Assembly: GCA_031550085.1 (NCBI GenBank)
Contig: JAVBOY010000022.1
Span: forward strand, 62,001 to 126,000
Direction of reading: 5' to 3'
Length of the DNA: 64,000 nt
Origin: UBA4417 sp031550085
GTDB taxonomy: Bacteria > Bacteroidota > Bacteroidia > Bacteroidales > UBA4417
Positions 1 to 8,073 of the stretch are shown piece by piece. Under the pieces are notes generated by a model that ran no database searches, was not told where the DNA came from, and worked only from the letters and a program-made list of their open reading frames with translations. How positions within the stretch are numbered: the first letter of the stretch is position 1; each line of letters begins with the position of its first letter. Position numbers and translations under genes: made by a program.

Positions 1-181
1 CGCCCATAATTCCACGCAAACCTCCGGTTCCGAATTCCAGGTCGCAATAAAAACTTTCGGTCAGTTCGTTGGGATTGTTCGCAATCATTTCGCGGATGGC
101 AGCTTTGCTGTCGTCGTCGATATTATAGCTGAGCCAACGTTCGGCACGTTGCAGGATTTTCGGGTCGATGGAAGTATTCAT
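1..181 (-). CDS. Phosphoglucomutase/phosphomannomutase family enzyme, N-terminal part
   Basis: Only the first 60 codons are inside the window; the gene runs off the left edge. The translation starts MNTSIDPKILQRAERWL and reaches FGTGGLRGIMG, the conserved N-terminal signature of alpha-D-phosphohexomutases (FGTxGxRG). Such enzymes move phosphate between C1 and C6 of a hexose through a phosphoserine located further downstream, which is not visible here. The WLSYNIDDDSK-type leader resembles the long Bacteroidota phospho-sugar mutases of roughly 580 residues. The ATG at 179-181 lies just downstream of an exact TAnnTTTG promoter element on the same strand. Substrate preference (glucose or mannose) cannot be told from this piece. 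Confidence 0.85.
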   Translation of the reverse strand, partial: MNTSIDPKILQRAERWLSYNIDDDSKAAIREMIANNPNELTESFYCDLEFGTGGLRGIMG

Positions 182-198
182 AACTTGATTTTTTAGGT

Positions 199-232
199 CA
201 AAAATAGCAGTTTTTAAAAATTGTGATACAAA
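199..232 (-). promoter_or_regulatory. Putative promoter of the phosphohexomutase gene
   Basis: On the minus strand TATTTTTG (206 to 199) matches the Bacteroidota -7 consensus TAnnTTTG. A TTTG lies 22 nt further upstream (232 to 229). The predicted leader is only about a dozen nucleotides. Confidence 0.4.
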
Positions 233-449
233 GTAACGAAATAAACGGAGAAATTGATACAAATGTTGGGGAAAGCGGTAAGGAAATTAACAATATTAAG
301 CCCGGATAAACCTTTTTCAACTTGCTTTGTTGTTTAAGAGTTAAATGACGATCCAAAAGATACCTGATTGTTATTTGTGAATCCCCTGCGGGCGAGGACG
401 AATGGTTCTTTTGAATTTTCCAGTATCTAATTAAAATAAAACAAAACAA

Positions 450-1058
450 ATGAAAAGATTCATTACTTTCTTATGGCTTATCCCGCTTTTTTTGGGAACC
501 GCCTTTGCTACTAAATATACCATTACTTCTCCGGGCATGGTTTTTAGCCCCTCTACGTTAACGGCCAGAGTCGGCGACACCATTCTGTTCGCGGTTTCTG
601 CCACACACACAGCGACACAGGTTTCGCAAAATACCTGGAATTCCAACGGCACGACGGTACTACCGGGTGGATTTGATTACAATCCGGGCAATCATGAGTA
701 TGTCATAAAACCCAGCGATGTGGGCACCATTTATTATATTTGTGTACCGCACGTAACCATGGGAATGAAAGGGCGGATTTTTGTAGAAGATGCCCTGGGT
801 GTGGAGCCTGCTGTTGCAGCAACTGCCCAATTGAAAGTGTTTCCGACTTTGACAACGGAAGGAGAAACGCTTACAATCGAGTTTCCGGAAGCCAAATTGA
901 TCCAGGTGGAGATCCTGAATATGCTGGGCGTAAAAATAAGCAGCCTGGAGACGAATGACTCAAAGGTGCTTATCCCGGTAACGTTTGGACGCGGGGCGTA
1001 CTTTGTCCGTGCCTCGGTTAACAACAAGACCTACATTAAGAAATTTGTTGTGAATTAA
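450..1058 (+). CDS. Secreted cupredoxin (plastocyanin-like) with T9SS sorting domain
   Basis: A 202-residue exported blue-copper-type protein. Residues 1-20 are a signal peptide ending GTAFA. Residues 22-114 form a plastocyanin-like domain with the complete ligand set: His53, Cys98, His101 and Met106, where C-x2-H-x4-M is the classical type-1 copper spacing. After a short linker, residues about 127-202 look like a type A type IX secretion C-terminal domain: LKVFPT, the LNMLGVKI strand, GAYFVRA and a final basic strand KKFVVN. The protein should therefore be exported through T9SS and carry or transfer electrons or bind copper at the cell surface. It stands alone between the divergent mutase gene and a terminator at about 1097. 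Its redox partner is unknown. Confidence 0.85.
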   Translation: MKRFITFLWLIPLFLGTAFATKYTITSPGMVFSPSTLTARVGDTILFAVSATHTATQVSQNTWNSNGTTVLPGGFDYNPGNHEYVIKPSDVGTIYYICVPHVTMGMKGRIFVEDALGVEPAVAATAQLKVFPTLTTEGETLTIEFPEAKLIQVEILNMLGVKISSLETNDSKVLIPVTFGRGAYFVRASVNNKTYIKKFVVN

Positions 1059-1096
1059 GTTTGGGAAAATGTTGGTCTGATTAAGGCGAAAATGGA

Positions 1097-1124
1097 AAAG
1101 AATCCTGCAAAGGGTTCTTTTTTT
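1097..1124 (+). terminator. Rho-independent terminator after the cupredoxin gene
   Basis: Stem 1097-1105 pairs with 1112-1120 (one G-U pair) around a TGCAAA loop, followed by a run of seven or more T. Confidence 0.7.
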
Positions 1125-1245
1125 GTTTTTGAATGAGTAAAGTTAAGGAACCAATAAGCCGCATCGTGGCGATATCTTGGGTAAAACGGATTCCGTATCC
1201 CAACGATTGCGAAAAGTTTAAACAACCCTGGAGGAAAAAAACAGT

Positions 1246-1253
1246 TACTTTTG
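1246..1253 (+). promoter_or_regulatory. -7 element upstream of the MBL hydrolase gene
   Basis: TACTTTTG is an exact TAnnTTTG match 33 nt before the ATG at 1287. No convincing -33 TTTG is present. Confidence 0.4.
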
Positions 1254-1286
1254 TTATCTTTTTAGAAGCAAGCATATTCTTTTTAT

Positions 1287-2129
1287 ATGAAGTTGATTTC
1301 GATTACGGCCGATTTATGGAAGGCCGACGGGGGAGCCACATTTGGCGTGGTACCCAAACGAATCTGGCAAAAAATAGCTGCGGCGGATGAAAACAATATG
1401 GTGGAAACCATCGACCGGGTATTGCTGATTGATACCGGCGACCGCAAAGTACTTGTTGATACGGGCATGGGTCGGAAGCGCGAACCGAAATATTATCATT
1501 ACCGCTGTGTGGATCCGGAGGTTACTTTGGAAAAATCGTTGTTGCAGCTTCACTACAAGCCGGAAGAAATTACGGATGTGATTTTTACCCACTTGCACGA
1601 CGACCATGTGGGCGGAAGTACGTTCAATCATCAGGGTGAAACGAAATTGACGTTTCCCAACGCGAATTATTGGGTGTCCAAAGCTTGTTGGCAAAACGTG
1701 ATGAATCCGAATATGCGCGAAATGGCGTCCTATTTTCCCGATAACCTCTTGCCGTTAAAAGAAAGCGGAAAAATCCATCTTGTCGAGCAGGAAGGGGCTT
1801 TATTTCCGGATATCGAAATCCGCTTTTTCCATGGGCATACCGACGGGCAAATTATTCCGTTTATTCGTCGGCAAGGGAGAACCCTTGTGTTTTTAGCCGA
1901 TTTTATTCCTTCTGCTGCCCATTTGCCTTTGCCGTACGTTCCGGCCTTCGATTTGCAGCCAGTGTTAACCATGAAAGAAAAACAGGCATTTTTTGCGGAA
2001 GCAATCCAGAATAACTACATCTTGTTTTTCCAGCACGACCGGGATCACGAATGTGTGACGTTAAAGCAAACGGAAAAAGGCGTTGCCGTCGATTCCGTAT
2101 GCAAGCTTTCCGAATTACCGGGGAATTGA
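1287..2129 (+). CDS. MBL-fold metallohydrolase
   Basis: A 280-residue cytoplasmic metallo-beta-lactamase-fold enzyme without signal peptide. The zinc motif HxHxDH is at residues 102-107 (THLHDDHVGG). A further histidine occurs in FFHGHTDGQ near 183, an aspartate in LADF near 200 and a late histidine in FQHDRDHE near 250, so the dinuclear metal site looks intact. The layout (long N-terminal strand pair, HLHDDHVGG, HTDGQ) resembles the YtnP/AHL-lactonase-like branch rather than true beta-lactamases or glyoxalase II, but the substrate cannot be assigned. The gene lies 30 nt upstream of the sulfonucleotide reductase gene on the same strand, so the two are probably cotranscribed; no biochemical link is evident. 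Confidence 0.85.
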   Translation: MKLISITADLWKADGGATFGVVPKRIWQKIAAADENNMVETIDRVLLIDTGDRKVLVDTGMGRKREPKYYHYRCVDPEVTLEKSLLQLHYKPEEITDVIFTHLHDDHVGGSTFNHQGETKLTFPNANYWVSKACWQNVMNPNMREMASYFPDNLLPLKESGKIHLVEQEGALFPDIEIRFFHGHTDGQIIPFIRRQGRTLVFLADFIPSAAHLPLPYVPAFDLQPVLTMKEKQAFFAEAIQNNYILFFQHDRDHECVTLKQTEKGVAVDSVCKLSELPGN

Positions 2130-2159
2130 AAATTTCGATGCACTAAAAAATAGGAATCC

Positions 2160-2864
2160 ATGAATCAAGAACTGATTTTACAATTGAATCAAACGTTTGC
2201 CGGCAAGGCTCCGGGAGAAATTATTCCGGCTGTCGCCGCTTTGTTTCCCGGAAAAATCGCTTTTGCTACCAGTTTTGGCGCCGAAGACCAGGTGATTACC
2301 CATTTAATTGCCAAATCGGGAGCAAACATCAAGTTGTTTACGCTCGACACGGGCCGCATGTTTCCGGAAACTTATGAAACCATGCACCGTACCGTAAGCC
2401 GGTATCAAGTTCCGATTCAAACCCTGTTTCCCGATCGGGAAGAAGTGGAAGCCATGGTAAACGAAAAAGGGATCAACCTTTTTTACGAGAGCATTGAAAA
2501 CCGGAAACTTTGCTGCCATATCCGGAAAACGCAACCGTTGCAACGCGCCCTTCAGGGAATGGAGGCCTGGATTACCGGTTTGCGCCGCGAACAATCGCCG
2601 ACACGCCAGCATTTGGAAGTGGTGGAATGGGATTCGGTGAACCGGTTACTGAAAATAAATCCGTTGTGCGATTGGACGGAACCCCAGGTTTGGGAATTTA
2701 TTCATGCAAAGAACATTCCGTATAACAAACTGCATGACCAAGGTTTCCCGAGTATCGGTTGCCAGCCCTGTACCCGTGCGGTTGCGAAAGGCGACGATAT
2801 CCGTGCCGGGCGCTGGTGGTGGGAAAACCCGGATTCCAAAGAATGCGGATTGCACCAACAATAA
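2160..2864 (+). CDS. cysH: Phosphoadenylyl/adenylyl-sulfate reductase
   Basis: A 234-residue sulfonucleotide reductase that would reduce activated sulfate (APS or PAPS) to sulfite in assimilation. The catalytic cysteine is in the C-terminal ECGLH motif (Cys230). The enzyme also has the two cysteine pairs KLCCHIRK (about 117-121) and GCQPC (about 200-204) that hold a [4Fe-4S] cluster. In this family the cluster marks APS-type reductases, so APS is the more likely substrate than PAPS. The PP-loop-like nucleotide site starts with ATSFGAEDQ near residue 40. No cysD/cysN, sulfite reductase or sulfate transporter is nearby, so the rest of the pathway must lie elsewhere. Confidence 0.9.
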   Translation: MNQELILQLNQTFAGKAPGEIIPAVAALFPGKIAFATSFGAEDQVITHLIAKSGANIKLFTLDTGRMFPETYETMHRTVSRYQVPIQTLFPDREEVEAMVNEKGINLFYESIENRKLCCHIRKTQPLQRALQGMEAWITGLRREQSPTRQHLEVVEWDSVNRLLKINPLCDWTEPQVWEFIHAKNIPYNKLHDQGFPSIGCQPCTRAVAKGDDIRAGRWWWENPDSKECGLHQQ

Positions 2865-2875
2865 GACGCTTCGGA

Positions 2876-2908
2876 AAAAATCCCGGAATCTTTGGTTCCG
2901 GGATTTTT
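2876..2908. terminator. Bidirectional terminator between cysH and the DUF3829-like gene
   Basis: A perfect 13-bp inverted repeat (2876-2888 with 2896-2908, core TCCCGGAA/TTCCGGGA) has flanking A and T runs. It can end transcripts from both sides of this convergent pair. Confidence 0.85.
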
Positions 2909-2930
2909 GATATAAAAGACGTTTTAAGGA

Positions 2931-3887
2931 TTATTTCGCGCCGTCGCTTGCAAAGTTGTTGTAGCTGTTTATCACTTCGCGGCGGTAAACTTTCAGGTTG
3001 TTGTAATACAAATCCAATTTGCTGTCGCTGGGCGAGTCTTTTTCCAATTCGGCTACCAAATCGGTCAGCGTTTTTAAAAACGATTCCAGATCGTCGTAAT
3101 AGCCTGTATAGGCATCTTCATGAGAAAGAAGCGATACATTTTTCCCTTGGGTACTTTTGTTTTTGGCAACATTGGCTTTTAATGTTTCCATTTGCTTTTT
3201 CAGTTCCGTAAAATCCGGTGTTTCCTGATCGGTTTGATCTGAGAATTCATCGATAATCTGGTCGAACAATTTTAAATCGGTCTTCATCGGAATTAAAAAT
3301 TGCGAGATCGGATCTTTCTTCAACAATTGCATTTCAGCGTCGTCTCCGGCATCCGAAGCAATGTTCGCTGCTTTACGCCAGGCTTGTCGGGTGGCAGTCA
3401 GATAGTATTCCAGACTGTCGTTGATGGCGGGGTAAGCCGCAAACTGGTCGCTGGCAAATTCTTTTCCTTCAAAATAAGTTTTCATCCGGGCCGACCATTT
3501 TTCGAGCTTGTCTGTGGTTGCACGGGCTGCTTTCACTGCATTGGAGATTGCTGCTTTTTCCTTTACGGTAGCCGGAACGGCTTTTAATGCTTCGTCATAC
3601 TTGTTAAAATATCCGACGGCAATCGGGAATGAGGCGCTGCCGTTCATGGAAACCGAATGGCTGGGATTGAAATTCTCTTTGTAGCGGTCATGCAGTTTTA
3701 CGCCGTCGTCCAGGCGGTTTTGATAGTATTGGTACTGGTCGATGTATTTGTTGGAAATGTCAATGACCGTATTGGTCAAGCTGATCAGTTTCGAGGCGTT
3801 GATGTCGGAGGCCGATTGCTTTTGGACAAATGCTGTAACACTGCAAACAAGGATGGATAAAAGGAAAAGCGTTTTAAAGCGGTTCAT
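2931..3887 (-). CDS. Exported DUF3829/YiiG-like protein
   Basis: The chosen start is the ATG at 3885-3887 (MNRFKTLFLL), giving 318 residues with a clear signal peptide ending near VTAFVQ. A longer reading from a TTG at 3905 would put six extra residues before the signal. The mature protein is highly helical and charged, with repeated pairs such as KYDEALKAVPATVKEKAAI and FDQIIDEFSDQ. It resembles YiiG-family (DUF3829) periplasmic proteins, whose function is unknown. The N-terminal cysteine (LVCSVTA) could be a lipobox, but the residue after it does not fit well. It is a single-gene unit between two terminators. Confidence 0.65.
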   Translation of the reverse strand: MNRFKTLFLLSILVCSVTAFVQKQSASDINASKLISLTNTVIDISNKYIDQYQYYQNRLDDGVKLHDRYKENFNPSHSVSMNGSASFPIAVGYFNKYDEALKAVPATVKEKAAISNAVKAARATTDKLEKWSARMKTYFEGKEFASDQFAAYPAINDSLEYYLTATRQAWRKAANIASDAGDDAEMQLLKKDPISQFLIPMKTDLKLFDQIIDEFSDQTDQETPDFTELKKQMETLKANVAKNKSTQGKNVSLLSHEDAYTGYYDDLESFLKTLTDLVAELEKDSPSDSKLDLYYNNLKVYRREVINSYNNFASDGAK

Positions 3888-3930
3888 AAAGTTAAATTTA
3901 ATCAATAACGATTTGGAAAATTTTCAAAAG

Positions 3931-3938
3931 CAAAGGTA
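3931..3938 (-). promoter_or_regulatory. -7 element of the DUF3829-like gene
   Basis: TACCTTTG followed by C on the minus strand is an exact TAnnTTTG match about 45 nt before the chosen ATG. Confidence 0.45.
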
Positions 3939-4058
3939 GTAGAAAATATGCCAAACCGGAAAATGAGTAGGCCAACCATTGAAATAATTCTTTTTTTCGT
4001 ACCTATGTACTATGGATACCGGATATCCGTTGCTTCTGGAGCAATGTTTTACATAGCT

Positions 4059-4092
4059 AAAAAAAGGAACTGCTCCTTTGTGGGAGCAGTTC
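4059..4092 (-). terminator. Terminator of the EF-G2-like gene
   Basis: The 10-bp stem GAACTGCTCC/GGAGCAGTTC (4067-4076 with 4083-4092) is followed on the minus strand by a T run (4065-4059). It lies 29 nt beyond the stop codon. Confidence 0.8.
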
Positions 4093-4120
4093 TTAAAAAC
4101 ACAAAACAATAAAACACAAA

Positions 4121-6259
4121 CTATTCTTCGTCTTTTTCTTGTTCTTCGTAAGCTTTCAACAAGGCTTGCTGAACGTCGGTCGGTACTTGTTGGTATTCGA
4201 AGAATGTCATCGTATAAGTCCCACGGCCGCTTGTGATCGAGCTTAAGGAAGTAGAATAGCGATTCATTTCTGCCAAAGGCGCTTTTACTTTAATACGTTG
4301 GTAGATGCCTTCGCTTTCCATTCCCATTACAACCGCGCGGCGGCCTTGCAAGTCGGTCATCACGGCGCCCATATTATCGGCCGGAACAATAACGTCAATA
4401 TCATAAATGGGTTCCAGAATTTTGGGCCCGGCATTTTTAAAAGCTTCGCGGAACGCATTCCGTCCGGCCAGTTTAAATGCCATTTCATTGGAATCAACCG
4501 GGTGCATTTTTCCGTCATAAATATTGACAACCAGGTCGCGGGCATAAGATCCGGTCAACGGACCTTCCTCCATTTTTTCCATAATTCCCTTTAAAATAGC
4601 CGGCATAAAACGTGCATCAATTGTTCCGCCGACAATACAGCTGTTGAATACCAACTTACCGCCCCAAGCTAAATTGTGGGTCTCGGTGCCCCGAACCGGA
4701 TATTTGGTCTGATTCGGCATCCCGTCGTAGTAAGGTTCGATCAGCATGTGTACTTCACCGAATTGTCCCGATCCGCCCGATTGTTTTTTGTGGCGGTACA
4801 TGGCTTCGGCATTTTTAGTAATGGTTTCGCGGTACGGAATCTTGGGCGCGTAGTATTCGATCGGAATTTTATGCTGGTTGTCGAAATACCATTTTACGGT
4901 ATTTAAATGAAGCTCGCCCTGGCCACGCAACAAAATTTGTTTTAATTCGCGGGAATACTCGATCAATAAGGTTTGGTCGGAGTTGTGCAGTTCGGCCAAA
5001 ATGGCTCCGACTTTTTCGTCGTTCGATGAACTTACCGCTCTGATAGCGGTCGTGATTACCGGAGCCGGGTATTCGATGGCGGTCACCGAATCTTCGCTGT
5101 TCTTGGCTGTTGCCAGGGTGTGGTTGGTTTTTACATCTTTCAGTTTGATGGTGGTGATGATGTCACCGGCAACGGCTTTTTCAATTTTTTGACGGTTTTT
5201 ACCCGCACAAACAAACAATTGCGAAATGCGTTCTTTGCTTTGGTTTTTGGTATTGATCAAATCTTGCGCTTCCGCGACTTCACCGTTCATCACTTTCATA
5301 AACGCCATTTCGCCCAGGTGCGGCTCAACCACTGTTTTAAATACAAACAACGTGGTCGGTTCCGAAGCATTGTATTTTAATTCTTTTCCGGATTCGGTTT
5401 TGCGGAAGAAATGAGTTTCGTCGGGAGCGGGGACATTGTTTACTACAAACTCCAACAAGCGGGCTACGCCGATATTTTCTTTTGCCGATGTGCAAAGCAC
5501 TGGGAAAACGGAACGGTTGGCAATGCATAATTTCATGCCCCGGCGGATTTCTTCGATGGTCAGGTCGCCTTCACCAAAATATTTTTCCATCAAATCATCG
5601 GCTCCGGAAGCAGCGGCTTCCACCAACGCTTCGCGGTATTTTTCAACTTTTCCTTGTTCGGAAGCGGGAATGTCCAATATTTCAGGTTTTCCGCCGCCTT
5701 TGGGATATTTCAAAAGTTTCATCAATGAAAGGTCGATCATGGAATCAAATCCAACTCCTGCATTCACAGGATATTGGGCGATCATCACTTTTTCGCCGAA
5801 ATATTCTTTTAATTGGCGAATGGTTTCGTCAAAATTGGCTTTTTCGTGATCCAATTGGTTGACCGAGAAAATAAGCGGCGTATTGGTTTTTGCCGAATAC
5901 CGGTAGGCCAATTCGGTCCCTACTTCAATCCCGTTTTGGGCATTCACAACGACTACGGCTGTTTCCATCACGTTGAGCGCGGTCACCAGCTCGCCGCAAT
6001 AATCGGCAAAGCCCGGAACATCCAGGATGTTGATTTTGTGCCCGTTGAATTCGCTGTACAAAAGTGTGGATACTACCGAGTTTCTGCGGTCGATTTCGAT
6101 ATCGCGGTAGTCGGATACGGTATTTTTATCTTCTACGGTACCCCGGCGGCTAATGACGCCTCCTTCAAAAAGCATGGCTTCAGCCAGGGTCGTTTTGCCC
6201 GATTTTGCGCCTCCAATTAAAGCAATGTTTCTTATTTCATTTGTTTTATAAACCTTCAT
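4121..6259 (-). CDS. Elongation factor G paralog (EF-G2-like) with altered GTPase motifs
   Basis: A 712-residue translational GTPase-family protein with the full EF-G domain layout: G domain about 8-290, domain II, then domains III-V ending SGRGTYTMTFFEYQQVP. The P-loop GGAKSGKT (16-23) is kept. The G3 motif, normally DTPGH, is DVPGF (80-84), so the histidine that helps hydrolysis is phenylalanine. G4, normally NKxD, is NQLD (134-137). Switch I lacks RGITI and reads RRNSVVS. In Bacteroides an EF-G paralog lacking GTPase activity (EF-G2) supports translation during starvation and gut colonisation. By family resemblance this is probably the same factor, acting on the ribosome beside a canonical FusA encoded elsewhere. 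It is monocistronic, with its own promoter and terminator. Confidence 0.85.
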   Translation of the reverse strand: MKVYKTNEIRNIALIGGAKSGKTTLAEAMLFEGGVISRRGTVEDKNTVSDYRDIEIDRRNSVVSTLLYSEFNGHKINILDVPGFADYCGELVTALNVMETAVVVVNAQNGIEVGTELAYRYSAKTNTPLIFSVNQLDHEKANFDETIRQLKEYFGEKVMIAQYPVNAGVGFDSMIDLSLMKLLKYPKGGGKPEILDIPASEQGKVEKYREALVEAAASGADDLMEKYFGEGDLTIEEIRRGMKLCIANRSVFPVLCTSAKENIGVARLLEFVVNNVPAPDETHFFRKTESGKELKYNASEPTTLFVFKTVVEPHLGEMAFMKVMNGEVAEAQDLINTKNQSKERISQLFVCAGKNRQKIEKAVAGDIITTIKLKDVKTNHTLATAKNSEDSVTAIEYPAPVITTAIRAVSSSNDEKVGAILAELHNSDQTLLIEYSRELKQILLRGQGELHLNTVKWYFDNQHKIPIEYYAPKIPYRETITKNAEAMYRHKKQSGGSGQFGEVHMLIEPYYDGMPNQTKYPVRGTETHNLAWGGKLVFNSCIVGGTIDARFMPAILKGIMEKMEEGPLTGSYARDLVVNIYDGKMHPVDSNEMAFKLAGRNAFREAFKNAGPKILEPIYDIDVIVPADNMGAVMTDLQGRRAVVMGMESEGIYQRIKVKAPLAEMNRYSTSLSSITSGRGTYTMTFFEYQQVPTDVQQALLKAYEEQEKDEE

Positions 6260-6314
6260 GTTGATGCGTATGAAATTTATTAGTAATTCGACTATGATTT
6301 TTCAGAAAAGGTCG

Positions 6315-6345
6315 CAAAGTTATTTATTTCTTTGTGATTTCCAAA
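6315..6345 (-). promoter_or_regulatory. Promoter of the EF-G2-like gene
   Basis: On the minus strand TTTG (6345-6342), a 19-nt spacer and TAACTTTG (6322-6315) match both elements of the Bacteroidota consensus. The leader is about 50 nt. Confidence 0.7.
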
Positions 6346-6518
6346 GCATCGCAAAAAAAAATCTAATTTCATACAAGCCGCTCTGAGGCCTCGAAAATGT
6401 ATATTTTTTTGGAAAAAAATCGTTTCCGGTTTGTTGTATTCGTCGGACGAGCGACATCTTCCGATTGGGGATCCAACCGCTTTCTTTGTTTTCTGATTTT
6501 TTCTGGGATATTTCTTTG

Positions 6519-6526
6519 TAGCTTTG
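6519..6526 (+). promoter_or_regulatory. -7 element upstream of panB
   Basis: TAGCTTTG matches TAnnTTTG exactly. Because it covers an upstream in-frame TTG (6524), translation cannot sensibly begin there. This supports the ATG at 6575 (or 6536) as the panB start. Confidence 0.45.
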
Positions 6527-6574
6527 TCCCCGAAAATGGAAGCAAATACTCATTTTTACTCAAAAACACAACCC

Positions 6575-7390
6575 ATGTCAAAAAACGAAGTGATTACCAA
6601 AATAACCACACGCCGGATTCAGGAAATGAAGCGCAAAGGCGAAAAAATATCCATGTTGACCGCCTATGATTATTCGATGGCACATTTGCTGGATCAGGCG
6701 GGAATCGATGTCATTTTAGTCGGCGATTCGGCTTCCAATGTGATGGCCGGGCATACTTCGACCTTGCCCATTACGCTGGATCAGATGATTTATCATGGAG
6801 CCAGCGTGGTGCGTGGCGTAAAACGCGCTTTGGTTGTGGTGGATATGCCTTTTGGAACTTATCAGGGTAATTCGCTGGAAGCGTTGCAATCGGCGATTCG
6901 AATTATGAAAGAAACCGGAGCCGAGGCGGTTAAACTGGAAGGTGGATTGGAAGTGATTGAGTCGGTAAATCGCATTGTATCTGCCGGCATTCCGGTGATG
7001 GGGCATTTGGGTTTAACCCCTCAATCCATTAACAAATTCGGGACCTATGCCGTCCGTGCTGCCGATGCGGAAGAAGCCGAAAAGCTGCAAAACGACGCCA
7101 AATTGTTGGAAGAAGCCGGATGTTTTAGTATTGTGTTGGAAAAAATTCCGGCAACCCTGGGACAAAAAGTATCGGAAGCCCTCCAGATTCCTTTGATCGG
7201 TATCGGTGCCGGAAACGGTGTGGATGGGCAAGTGTTGGTCTTGCACGATATGCTGGGCATTACCACCGATTTTTCGCCCCGTTTTTTGCGGAGGTATAAC
7301 AATTTCGGAGACCAGGTGATTTCGTCGGTTCAGAATTATATTGAAGACGTGAAGTCCCAAAATTTTCCGAATGAAAAAGAACAGTATTGA
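6575..7390 (+). CDS. panB: 3-methyl-2-oxobutanoate hydroxymethyltransferase
   Basis: PanB transfers a hydroxymethyl group from methylene-tetrahydrofolate to 2-oxoisovalerate, the first committed step of pantothenate (coenzyme A) synthesis, in the cytoplasm. The start MSKNEVITKITTRRIQEMK gives 271 residues, close to the usual 264; an ATG at 6536 would add 13 residues with no family support. Visible signatures are MLTAYDY near 27, VGDSASNVMAGH (metal-binding Asp), the Mg-ligand stretch VVVDMPFGTY, VKLEGG, MGHLGLTPQS and GIGAGNGVDGQVLV. The gene overlaps the next gene by one base (TGATG at 7388-7392), indicating translational coupling. No panC or panD is adjacent. Confidence 0.93.
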   Translation: MSKNEVITKITTRRIQEMKRKGEKISMLTAYDYSMAHLLDQAGIDVILVGDSASNVMAGHTSTLPITLDQMIYHGASVVRGVKRALVVVDMPFGTYQGNSLEALQSAIRIMKETGAEAVKLEGGLEVIESVNRIVSAGIPVMGHLGLTPQSINKFGTYAVRAADAEEAEKLQNDAKLLEEAGCFSIVLEKIPATLGQKVSEALQIPLIGIGAGNGVDGQVLVLHDMLGITTDFSPRFLRRYNNFGDQVISSVQNYIEDVKSQNFPNEKEQY

Positions 7391-8073
7391 TGCTCGATAT
7401 TCTATTTGAAGACAACCATTTGATTGCCGTCAACAAACGTCCCAAGCAACTGGTACAGGTTGATAAATCGGGCGATGTGTCGTTGGAAATTCTGGTAAAA
7501 GAATACATCAAACAAAAATATCAAAAACCGGGCGATGTTTTTTTAGGAGTCATTCACCGGATTGACCGTCCGGTGAGCGGAGTAACCCTTTTTGCCCGCA
7601 CCAGCAAAGCGTTGGCGCGCATGAATGAAATGATGCAACAGCGTCAAATGAAGAAAACCTATTGGGCGATTGTGAAAACAAAACCTCCCCAAGAATCGGA
7701 TACATTGGTTCATTTCCTGAAGCGAAACGAAAAGCAAAACAAGACCTATGTGGTAAGCAAGGATACAGCGGGTGCCCAACAGGCGCAGCTTACCTATAAA
7801 TTAATCGGCGAAAGTAAGAGTTTCTATTTGCTGGAAATCGATTTACACACAGGGCGGCATCATCAAATCAGGACTCAATTGGCTGCTGTCGGTTGTCCCA
7901 TCCGCGGCGACCTGAAATACGGGTTTGATCGCTCCAACGCAGATGGATCTATTTCGTTACATGCCGTCAAAATGGAATTTTTACATCCTGTGAAAAAAGA
8001 AAAGGTTTCCATTGAGGCGCCGCCTCCGCACGATTCCGTTTGGGAATATTTCAAAGCATCATTCCAGCAATAA
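7390..8073 (+). CDS. RluA-family pseudouridine synthase
   Basis: A 227-residue RNA pseudouridine synthase, starting at the ATG that overlaps the panB stop. The catalytic motif HRIDRPVSG (aspartate in HRxD) is near residue 55, followed by LFARTSKALARMN. The RTQLAAVG and HLHTGRHHQIR-type segments near 155-170 complete the RluA core. There is no S4 domain, which fits the short single-domain members such as RluA/TruC-like enzymes. The target uridine (tRNA or 23S rRNA) cannot be inferred. The last 15 nt overlap, tail to tail, the 3' end of the giant adhesin gene on the opposite strand, leaving no room for a terminator between them. Confidence 0.9.
   Translation: MLDILFEDNHLIAVNKRPKQLVQVDKSGDVSLEILVKEYIKQKYQKPGDVFLGVIHRIDRPVSGVTLFARTSKALARMNEMMQQRQMKKTYWAIVKTKPPQESDTLVHFLKRNEKQNKTYVVSKDTAGAQQAQLTYKLIGESKSFYLLEIDLHTGRHHQIRTQLAAVGCPIRGDLKYGFDRSNADGSISLHAVKMEFLHPVKKEKVSIEAPPPHDSVWEYFKASFQQ

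Noticed and set aside
4298..5849. Multiple plus-strand frames opposite the EF-G2-like gene
   Set aside because: Antisense shadows of a conserved 712-residue coding region.
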